A program made the translations under genes and the position numbers. 64,000 nucleotides of DNA from Reticulitermes lucifugus (taxonomy: Eukaryota > Arthropoda > Insecta > Blattodea > Rhinotermitidae): NCBI GenBank assembly GCA_026260175.1, contig JAKCWW010000373.1, positions 33,186-97,185 on the forward strand, read 5' to 3'. The notes under the pieces were generated by a model. The model did no database searches and was not told where the DNA came from. It saw only the letters and a program-made list of their open reading frames with translations. Below are positions 48,801 through 60,800 of the stretch, in pieces. The first letter of the stretch is position 1, and every line of letters begins with the position of its first letter.

Positions 48801-51800
48801 TACTCTTTGGACGTACTCCAAAAAAGGCCCGATCTATGGAACATCAGATTCGCAACCGTCAGGTGCAGAAGGAGTATGTGTGTAGAGTGGAAGGAGAATT
48901 TCCCAGGTGCAGTTTCTAGCTTTTGTTTTTGTGTGCACTTTTTTTTTTTTTTTTTNNNNNNNNNNNNNNNNNNNNNNNNNNNNNNNNNNNNNNNNNNNNN
49001 NNNNNAGTATCCTCTCTTTTCCTTAAGGTCATCCAGTAGCTGCTTACGTCTTCTTCCTCGTCTTCCCGGCACTTCTGTGCTTCCCTCTATCTTTCCCTCT
49101 ATAATGTGCACTATGCAACAAAAATTAATCACCAAAAATTTTCTAGGTCTGACACTGGAAGTGATGTAGGCATACAGCTGGTATCATAATCCAGCCCTCT
49201 TGAACAGTAACACTTTGGCATCTCAAGTTATAATAATTTTCACAGTTTTAATAATATATCTGACCAATTGATGATGACAAACCTTTGATGTAATTGTAAA
49301 ATTGGTACCTCAGTTATTATTTTAACCTTAGTGTATATAGCAATATGTACATGATTTTCCTCTATATATAATTGTTACTGCAGCTTGATGATGGCTTAAT
49401 GAGAATCAAGTCACACTTATGACAACATATTACAATTTATTTACTAAATTCCTGTATTTGATGATCCTTACCACATAATTGTGTACATAAAGCACAATAG
49501 GATAGCTCACTTTAAAGTAAAATAATTTTAGTCATCTGTCATTTCCTTGTACTGTATTTGCCCATATATGGCTTTTTTTCTGCTTGCCCTTAATTATTGT
49601 TATTCATACCAGATATCTGTTAAGCAAAATGTCTGCCTATTTTGAATAAAACCATATGTTAATGGCAATGACTTCTCCAAGGCATGTGGCTGGGTTACAT
49701 GGCAAAATGAAGGTAAAGACTGCTTGTCGCTTGTACATACATACTAGTAAACTAGCATTGATATGGTGATTAAATATGCAAGCTTGAATCATGGTATCAG
49801 CATTATTTTCTTTTGTGTATATTGTAGTAGTACTCACACAAATACTCATTTAAGCTGTTCAGTTATATTATTCAACTGTATGTTTCAAAAGTTATTTGTG
49901 CTGCTCTGGCTGATAGGTGTTTAATGTCAGTCACACCCACTTCATTCCAGCTATATTCTGCAGACAGTGCCAGTATGCAAGGAAAATGAAATAAAGCTTT
50001 CTTTATAAGGCCAATACATAACCAAGCAACTGTGGAACAGGATTCCTTGTTAAAGTGTTGAACTTCTGAACTTGCGCTGATAGACTGTGTAATTTGTATG
50101 TCCAGCTTGTATGGTCCAAGTTTGTTTTGTTCATATCTTTTCTTCATATGACTTTAAAGTGAAAGGCACTGGGAACAAATAACATCTACACTTCACATTT
50201 AGATTCAGTCTTGATTGAACACAATCCTCCTCACACACAAATTATCTTCAGTCGGTACTGAGCCCATATTTCACATATCTCCGCTGTCTGTTGTCTGGTA
50301 TTTTAATGCACAATTAAGAGAGATGGCATTCTAATGACAAGTGGCCTGCCTTGAAGGTTTTCTGTGCAAAGTCTCTTTCCTCACCTTGCCACGTCACCTG
50401 CCAGTAGACTTTAATCCTCATCCAGAGTACTTGTACAGTGACAGCAGAGCATAGTGTTGGGGCTCAAACTGAAAGCACTTTCTTTTTGTATTTCAAAACA
50501 ACTAATATGGTGAGTTGTAAACATGTTCTGTGAATGACTCATTCCGCATGATATGTATTTACATTCATGTATATGTATAAACAGGTCACCATGGTGACTA
50601 AATTTTGTATTGTGGCGCCTAAAATTTGTGGGCCTCCAGAATGGTTCTTGTTTCATGTCACCTTCCTGGCACGTAGAGGTCTGATGTGACTTCTAGGTTT
50701 GTTGAATGGAATTGAATTGAATTTATTTACATTCTGTGAATCAAAAACACGTTAATACCTTTGGATACAGAACAGGTCATAATCAGCTATTATAAATTAT
50801 TACATACAATACTTTGTTAATGCTATACAATATTAGCTCAAAATTAATAAAATATTAATTTAATATTCTCTATTTACTTTAAAATATTCATCTACAGAAT
50901 AGAAGGAATGAGCATGTAGATATTTTAACACTGATTTAAATTGTTTAATATTATCAGTCAGACTTTAGGTACTTGATGGGAAATTGTTAAACACCCTTAT
51001 GCCAAAAGAATGGATTCCTTTTTTTATAACGATAAATTTGATAGAAGTTTGTGAAAATTAAATTTTTGTTTAGTATTTATGTTATAAACATCGTAATTCA
51101 TTTTGAATTTATGTTTGTTGTTAGCCACAAATAAAAGAAGAGAAAATATATACTGTGATTGAACAGGTAAAGTTTTTAATGTCTTAAATAAATCTCTACA
51201 TTAGTCACTACTTCTGCATCCACTAATAATTCCAATTATATTTTTGTGTATTTTAAAAACTTTTACACTATATGGAGAGTTCTCCGAAAATATTATTCCA
51301 TAATTCATTATAGAGTGAAAATAGACACAGTAAACCATGTTAAATATTTCTTGTGACATGAAAGGCTTGACTGATCCCATTCCATAGTGGAAAATTTGTG
51401 CACCCCTGTGTATAAGTGTACGAGTATGTGCTGCTAACATACCTATGCGCAGTAATGTTTTAGTTAATGTTGTAGGTAAGATGCTGCCCAAAACAGCCTA
51501 ATTAGTGAAAGCCACTGACTTTTATTCTGCATAGTTCTGGGTTTGGTCAATGATTAATGAGGCCTCTCTTCTTCCATGTTGTTTAGTAACATTTTATGAC
51601 TGTTTAGTGAGGTGATAGAATGTCAAGAACCAATTGAAGTAGTGAGCTACAAGATTGGAGTATGCAAAGTGTCACCCAAAGGCAAGACATGTACAACAAC
51701 GTTCCAGAAGCTTGGTTATAATGGCAAGACAAGCGTCATCTCGTGCAAGCCCCACACAGGCAGGATGCATCAGATCAGAGTGCACCTTCAGTACTTAGGT

Positions 51801-54800
51801 GAGCATATGCTGACTAGATTCTCTTGTTCTCAGCATTAACCCCTTGCACAGTAGTCATATGATCAGATGCTTTTGAGCCTCGATTATTAATTATATGCAG
51901 TGTTTGTGTTGTTATATATTTATTTCATAGACACAAGACACATACACCTGGTTACTGTTCATGACAGATACACATATATGGCAGGTGATAACTACTATCT
52001 TAATGTAATACACAGTTAAAAATGTTCTTGCAGAGGAAGTAGAAGGAAGGGACTTTCACATATCAAGTTCCAACATGAATCTGCCTAACTTCACGGGTAA
52101 AATAATCAGTAACCCTGAGTACACCTGATTTAGAAAGTTGAAGGAATCATCGGTGTGTCAAAGTTACATAAGACATACCAGAAATAGGGGTTTTTAATAA
52201 AAGAATTTTACAGTCACTTCAATGTAAAACTGAAAATCAAGTGTTATATTCATAATAGTGAGAAATAAGTGGGTCCAATTCTGGTAGAGTTGAAGGAGCT
52301 GTAGCAACGTGAATGTTAGATAAAACGTACCAGACAGGCATACACCCAAAGGGGGGCTGCTGGGCAGAGGAATTTTCAGTGCCATTGGCAAAAGAATTCT
52401 GGAGTGTGTGCGAGAAAAACATGAAAATGACCAGCCCATTACCAGAGAGACAGTACAAATGAAGGCATTGGAAGTCACCACATCCTTGAAGATTACATGG
52501 CAAGATTTCAGTCAGTACCAGTTGGGCTGTAAGATTTATGCATCATAAAGGTTCAGTTTTTGTTGGAGAACTACATTAGTGCAAAAGCATACTGGTGCCA
52601 TAGAATTAATAATTAATAAAAAATTTTTCCTCGTAGGACAAATGGGTAATGCAGGTGAAACCCCATTCTTTTTTGATATGCCAACCAACACTACAGTTGG
52701 TACCAAAGGATCAAAATTAGCACTGTTAAAAATATCAGGGCATGGAGAACTGAGAATAACTGTGATGGTTTTAATTCAGGCTGGTATGAGGAACCTGATA
52801 CCATTTGTTGTTTTGAAGAGAAAGAATCTTCTGACAGATAAACTTCCTGGTGGAATTGGTCGAATGGCTGAGAGATATGTGGTACAGAAGACCAGGTGCT
52901 CTTCTAAAGAACATAGAAGTGCAGCCATGTAATACAGCACGTGAAAACTGTAACCTCTAAACGCAGGTCTAGTCGTCATGACCCCTCAGTTACAGAATCT
53001 TGATGTGTAGTTAACAGACCATTCGAGGATCAACTGTGTCATCTGTATAGGTTATGACCGCTGTCTGTAAACTGCCAACTAACAGCAGCAGGAAACATAA
53101 GAATGCCATCTGAAGTAATACTTGGGCAGTGGATTAAGACTGCTTGGAATGACACTTTGTCAGAATCCAGTGTCAAAGGGGTTTAAAAAATGTTGTATAT
53201 CAAGTGATATGAATGGAACAGAAGATGATGTCCTGTGGCAGGAAGATTATGAGGAGAAAACTTCTTCTAGTGATGAAAGTTTTGGCAGGCACTAGTTAAC
53301 TCAGTAATGTGTTTGTAACTTTTTATTACAGTCATACTGTAATATTTTAACTCTGATGATTTTTCAGTTCCAGAATATTAAGCTTGCAAGCACTAAGTGA
53401 CATAAAAACCTGGTTATTGTCAATATGAATATTTCCTTGAAAATTGGATATTGTGAAGTGGTGGGGGATGCTCATCTTATATTGGAGTAAATGTGGTAAA
53501 TGAAGCTTTGTTTATGATTTTATGCCTCGCAGGTTATCCAGTGGTAAATGACCCACTCTATAATCACACGGTTTTCGGTCCTGAGAAGGGGAGAGGTGGG
53601 AACATCGGCAAGACAGATGAGGAACTCATCCGGGACTTGATAAATATCCACAATGCAGAGAACTGGCTGGGCATGGATGGAGACTCAGAACTTAGCATGT
53701 TCAAGCCCCTCAAGGGAGATATGGATGATGGACTTAGTTCATTGTCAGGAAAAGGTAAAAGTGATTTTTAAAAGTTGTCAGTGTTTGGTTTATTACAGCA
53801 CAAGTATGACAATGTCTGAGTATTGTGGGAGATGGCTGTCCACCGTTCATCAGCTGATTGTCATTCTTCAAACCATTTAGACTAGCTCTGGGGCCCACCC
53901 AGCCTTGTCTTCATTGGATTCTGGGCACTCTTTACCTGGAAGTAAAGTGGCCATGGCATGAAGTTGACCACTCATCACCATCTAGTGCCAAAGTTAAGAA
54001 TGAGAGGAGCTATACATTCACTCCCCCATAAGCCTACATGGTGTGCATAGGAATAACTTCATCTGTATAGGTCACGTGTTAGTTTTTGGGTGGTGGCGAA
54101 CCTAGCGGAGTTGGTGGACAGGTGTACTCTGCACGTGAGATGGCAAGGGTAGAGTATTGGTTTTGTTTTGTCTGCCAATCTGCAGTTGCTATCACTGAAC
54201 AAATGATGCACTCCTAGCCTTTCATTTGAAAATTTTACTGGCCAGAAACTAGCAAATGACCTACACCTTTATGCACCTCATACATGTCTGTATATATATT
54301 TTTTTCTGCTTTTATTTTTCACCCTCAACTCTTTGAACACTAAACTTGTATACTGCCCACTGCACCACCACCCAAGTTGAATCCTGACCATTACCACTAA
54401 TTCTGAAAATAAAAGCAGTAAGAATGCCACATTTGTCAGTAACAACAACCAGTCACCTGAAGACACAAGCAGAGCCAATTTCTGAAATGTGAAGAATATG
54501 AAACTAGTGTAGATAAATGTACTCCAGTTTAGAGTACACGTATTTTTCAAATAGAATCTTCACAGTTACATGTCTCTCATTAGTGTTTATGTACATTTAT
54601 TGCTGATACAAATATTGTAGTGGGACATTTAAAATTCTTTTCTTCCTCATATTATTAAATGTGTGATCTCACTTAAATCTTGTACAAAATACGTCTGAAG
54701 CAGGTCAGTTCACTTCTTCAACAATATTCTTTGGGTTGCTGCATCTGCAGCATGTTTAAGTCTTCAGTGGACATTATTTTTTGGTATCTTTAATCAACGA

Positions 54801-57800
54801 CATTAAGTTTCATTCACTTTTGAATACAGGGTACTTAAATTATTATGATCAGTTGGTATTTTAATAGTAATTTTCATCAAGAACATAAAGAAATTTTATA
54901 AATTTTGATTGTCATTTCTGTAATGTTGCAGTTGTAAATAAATATATTGTTGCACAGCTGTTCACATTCATTGTAATCAGAAATTACTTGCACTTGCATT
55001 TCGTCAACTATTTGCCCACATTGAAAAAATGGCAGAAGTGCAACAGTGCAAGGCTTTAGAATGTCCTTTTAAAACATTGATACCAATCTTTTGGGACCCA
55101 AAGTAGCATAGTCAGTATAGCGACTAGCTACAGGCTGGACAGTTCAGAGTTCGAATTTCGGTAGGGGCGAGAGATTTTTTTCTTCTCCAAAACGTACAGA
55201 CCAGCTTTGGGGCCCACCGAGCCTCATATTCAGTGGGTGCTGGGGTCCTTTCCCTGGGATAAATTGGTCAGGGCGTGAAGTTAACCACTCACTTCCATCT
55301 AGTGCAAAGGCTAAGAATGAGTGGGCTATACCTCTGCTCCCCTTACATGCCTTCATGGCGTTAACAGGGAAAACTTTACCTTTTACCAATCTTCCAGATC
55401 GTGATATGATGTTACAACATGGAAGACCACAACATGAAGGCGTATATTTTATAACCTTTATTTTAAACATCCTGTTGTGATAATATGCAAAGTGTAAAGA
55501 AATGAACCATCTTCAGATCTTTATCTCAACTACACCTATGAAACAACAAACAATCAACCTCTCAACACCCAGAAATCTTTCAATTTCTACATAATACAAA
55601 CAAAAATTTCCATTTACACACTTCTCATTAAAAAAAACACAAGTTCTCTCTAAACTCGTATTCCTTAGCGTAAGAACGACAATAATTTATATATCTTCCA
55701 CTGTATTTATTAACTGAAATTTTATTTTTTATTTTATATTAGTCTCACCATGCGTATTTCACAGTTCACTGTTTATAAAACACCGACAAAATGCACTTCA
55801 CTTTTACTTTTTATTATATATTAATAGACAACTATAAAGACAGAAATGACATTGGATGTAGAATGTACATAGTCGAAGCCCCTGATGATGGTTTTTGCAT
55901 AAACCGAAACATATGTAGGGGTCTATTAATATATAATAAAAAGTAAAAGTGAAGTGCATTTTGTCGGTGTTTTATAAACAGTGAAATTTTATTGTTTTGT
56001 TTCAGAGTTTACTCTTAAAAATTAGACCACAGTAAAATCACTAATATAGATTTCCAAGGATTATACAGAAATTAGTAAGACACTCCACATTTCACTTATT
56101 TATTTTGAACATACTTCTTTATCTCCAACCTATACATTCTATCCTTTACTTTCATTTGCCACATTTTATCATATAAGAAGCTTATAACCCACATATTACA
56201 TGTCTGAAAGTATAGTCTACAGTAGTAATTTCTTCCTCCAGTTTATATTCAAGAAAAGGAAACTTAAACCTACAAATTTACCCTACAAAATCATCGCAAA
56301 GTAATATTGTACACCATAATTTAACATCTTAATTAATATAACCTATAAGTGGCAAAGTTTTAACTCCATACAGCTGCAGTACCTGCTACTCAGGATTTAT
56401 TTCTGAAACATAACCTTACTTTTTACTATGTTTTATGTAAAAAATTAGATCTCATTTTTTTTTATAATACTTTATATTGCTCATTTCCTCCCATGTATTC
56501 CGTAGACAGTTGTATTACCTGAAGATGGCCAAATTGGCTGAAAGATGTTGTAAAACACACTAAATCTCTGGGAAAAATAAAAAGTTGTGTTGTGATTGAT
56601 GGTTCATTTCTTTACACTTTGCATTTTTTATGTTTGTATTGTGTGTTCTCAGGGAGTGAAGTTGGTATGGCAGATGATGATGGAGACATGAGTCGAGAAG
56701 CATCACCATGTGAAGAGTCATGTGAAAATTATGTGGTGGGGAATGTTACTCCTCAGGAAGAATCTCTTTCTTCAGTGGTATCTCAAAGTAATACCATTAT
56801 GTGTCGGACAAATAAAGTGACGGTGGCTACACAGACTGGCCATGAGGCACCAGACCTTGCATTCAACCCTGAAAAAATGACTACAGATAAACACTGCTAT
56901 GAATGTAAAGTGCGTTATAGAGATCCAAAGCCTAGAGACCTCGTCATGTACCTACATGCATGGAAATACAAGGTATGATGTATGTAGCATGAAACAGATA
57001 CTGATTCATGGACTGGTAGGTAGAACAGTGGTGGGTTTTCTGGGAACTGGTAGCTTGTCTGTCTTTCATTATCCAATACAGGGATTGTACTTTCTCAACC
57101 ATAAGACATAAGAATTTTATGCAGTATTTTTCAAGGAAAAAGCATGTTTTACGGTGTGGAAAATACAGCAATAGTCTACAGATCTAATTTTTACAAACAT
57201 GGTTAATCACATTTATTTGCAGTAGAAGAAAGTGTCCTTATGTGAAATGAAAATTGGTAGTCTTACCCAAATTGAACATTATCAATTAATATAATTTACA
57301 AGAGAATATAAAATAAGTTTTTCTTAAATTACTTCATTCCAAGGATCTGGGTCTTGTGATATGGATTACCTCTCTGTTTCTAAGAGGTGCAGTAACTGAC
57401 CCATAGAATTCTATACTTTTTTTCTTATCACTTACACTGGTCACATCACTGAATGTCACAAAAGGCAGTGAGAGAACAGAAACAAATGTACAATTTTCTT
57501 ACTCTTTCCCCTCCCTTTTTGTATCCTCCCCCACTTTGTAACTCTATCTTGTCATTGGTCATTTATTCAAGGTCTTTATTTTTTTAAACTGTCATGCCAG
57601 TCCTCTTGTTATCCATGCCTAATACTTTTGTTCATGGCAGTGTATTCGTAATTTGACTAAGTTTTGTCATAGTGTTTCTAACTTGTGTCCTGGTTTTGGA
57701 TTTTATCTCCCCTTGTTCATTTCTTGACCTCTGTGGCATGGTGGTTGAATGTACTCAGTTTTGTGGGAGTGGTTATTCCTTGGTTGAAAGAGGCTTCATG

Positions 57801-60800
57801 CAGACTCTTCTGTCATAATGTGGATTGTATTTACTCTGACCTCAGCTTTTTCCACCTTTTCAGAATAGCTTGTACTATGTTAGTATATGCTTTGGTCACG
57901 GTGTTTTATAAAAAGAAGCATTTCTACTGACCATCTCTTTTTATGAAGCTGTCATTTGTATCACAGTACCCATGAAACATTTGCTTTCATGTGTGTGAAG
58001 ATGTTTCAGAATTCTTCAGGGAAAGAGGGATTGATGTTAGTTTCAAGGAACCTAATGTATAAGTGTTTCTTCAGGTTGCAAATATGAAATGGTCAGTGTA
58101 ACTAATGCAGCACAGATCACTTACTGACACAGTGGAAATCCTTTTCCAACTGTTTGGGTTACAGTCCTGAAAACATGGCCGGCAGTAATGTGGTTGGCAA
58201 GACTTACTAAACTCAAGTTTATGGGAACTGCATGTCCAAGCTCATGTAACTTGTTCCTGCAACAGACACAGCACATATTAACATCTTTAATAATGAATGA
58301 GACATAAAACGTAAAAGAGTTTCACTACAGCGATAACCAGTAAACTAGAAAACTATTTGTGGATGCCATTACAGTCCTGTTACTAGCAAATGTGGATGTC
58401 CTGGTATGGACACTACTGATGTGTTCTGCTTTTCACAGGTCAGACACCATGTGGACATAAAGCCAAATATTGCGTTTAATGAGAGATTGCTGTAGAGTTT
58501 AGAAACTTGATCCATGTTGTTGTAGTGTGCTTATGTCAGCAGATCTGTGATACAAATAAATCCTTATTTCTTGTAATTAACTTATGATGTTCGGTCATCA
58601 TACTTTGTATGTGCTTTTTAGCTTGTTAACATGCTTAGCATGCAGACTCTGTGACTGGCTCTGTTATATAAATGCTGAACTTGTGCCTCATGTTTCACTG
58701 TTGCATTGTACCTGCAAGGGAAAGTGAACTAATGGTATATCTTACATCACGTAACAGATTGTGGCACAGTGTTTTTGTCTTAATTTATTTAACAGTGCTT
58801 TATCAGCTGCATTGATTATATGGCAAGAAGTGACATGATTATGAATAATAGTTTTGGAAAGACATGACAAGAGGCAGCAGTGACTTACTTTAGTTGCTGT
58901 TCTTCATTCATGTGTCAGGACTGGATAAAACCATGAAAATCTTAGTCGGGTTATCCTGTATGCAAACTGAGATTGATACACAAAGCCAGAGTGCTAAACA
59001 GGAAAATGCAACTTTATAATCTGTCACACTATCCTTATGTAGGTTTAGTTAATGATGTTTTGTGATCTGCATAGATTTTAGATGCATACAGAGGAAGAAA
59101 GACAGAAATAATTAGCTGACATCTCTGTAAAAATGTGATTACGTATATGCTAGGTAACCAGGGTTCAATTCTGCGCAGAGGTGGGAACTTTTTTTTGTAT
59201 AAGACATTCAACAGAACACACCAGCAGGTCTCGCAGCCATACTGAATAAGGATTTCTAGATACGCGTACAGTAATGGGAGGACTGCTGAAGCAAACATGT
59301 ATGTGCACGAGGGCACTACTCCGAGGGTGACTAAGTTAGGTGTATACATATCCTTTTTCTACAAATTATATTTGAGTTCTGAGATCTTTTTTGATCCTCC
59401 AACATATGTGTAGGTAGGAAATACCAGTGTCAGTTCGTTCAAAGTAAAATAGTACTATGATTCCTATGCGATATAAGGTGCAGGTGACTGGTGGATTAAC
59501 TGCATGCTCTGCTATGACATGTAGAGCTATACCTCCACTTCCCCAAATCATGACATAAAACTTAATTAAGCTGAGGGTCACACTTGATACTACAGTCTGT
59601 GCAGCAAAAATCAAGTGCCTACAATTCTGCAAATCCCAAACCGAAAAGGGATATAAGTGTACAGCTACCATTACATTTTCAGTCACTCATTTTTCTGTAT
59701 TTGTATGCCAAGATGAATGTGGTCCACAGTTGAGGCTTGGATTCTGGATGTTATATTGAAAATGCATGCCTTGAAAACAGCCCCTTTAAGGGCTAACATA
59801 CTAATTGACATTATGTATAAGAAAGTGATATGGCTGCATACTTTAAATTAGTATTTGTACACATACAGCATGCCCAAAAAACTTACAACTGTACCAGGAC
59901 TCAAAATGACATACATGTTTGATGTCCAGAGAATATTAGTCTCCTGTCTTGTCCATTGGACCGTGAAAGATAGACATTGAAGTGCAATGTCGTCTTCAAA
60001 TGCACTTGACCACAGATCCTAGTCACAAATCTCGGGAAGTGAATGAACTGCAAGCCATGTGTATTCAAATTAGGCAGACATACTGCATCCTTGGTTAAAA
60101 GATATCTGGTTTAAATAATTGTAATGAATGGAAAAGGAGAGGAAAGCCACAGGTGGACAAATACATATATGAAATTATGAATATTTGGGATTATGATGGC
60201 AGCTATACACATACATGACTTTTGGTTTTGTACTTTAAAATTTTAGGCACTTTATTTTTGTTTCACACAGCATACCATTAATTTTGAAAGTAACTTTGTC
60301 ACACTAAACACTTCAGCTGGGTAGGCTGAATTAAAGTCGCTCACAGAATTCAGTTCTGTGATCCGTAAATTTCTTCTTTTGTGGTGTACAACAGTCATGA
60401 TAATTGTGGTTTTACCTTCTGCAGAATGTGGGCTAGGATAGCATAGTTGGTATAGTGACTCGCTACCGGCTGGACGGTCCGTGGATCGAATCCCGGTGGG
60501 GGCGAGATTTTCCGCACTTGTCCAGACTGGCCCTGGGTCCCACCCAGCCTCCAATGGGTACCTGGTCATTCTTGGGGGTAAAGTGTCTGAGGCGTGGTGT
60601 GGCCACCCACCCCATCTAGCTCCAAGTTTACATAAAGAGTAGAGCTATACCTTTATTCTCCCTCTGGGCCTTCATGGCCTGTTCTAGGGTGAGCTTTACC
60701 TTTACCTTTTGCAGAATGTGATGAATACCAGGTTTAAGACAGCAGTTTCATGAGATTGCTGCCTTAGATATTTTCTAGCAGATTTTATGAAAACTTGTTA

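Noticed and set aside
49380-49425. Another hammerhead-like motif (cttgatgatggcttaatgag)
   Set aside because: No matching stem II complement and no GAAAC.
60431-60520. A genuine tRNA gene
   Set aside because: A and B boxes are present, but no cloverleaf can be completed and the sequence continues into a SINE body with target duplications.
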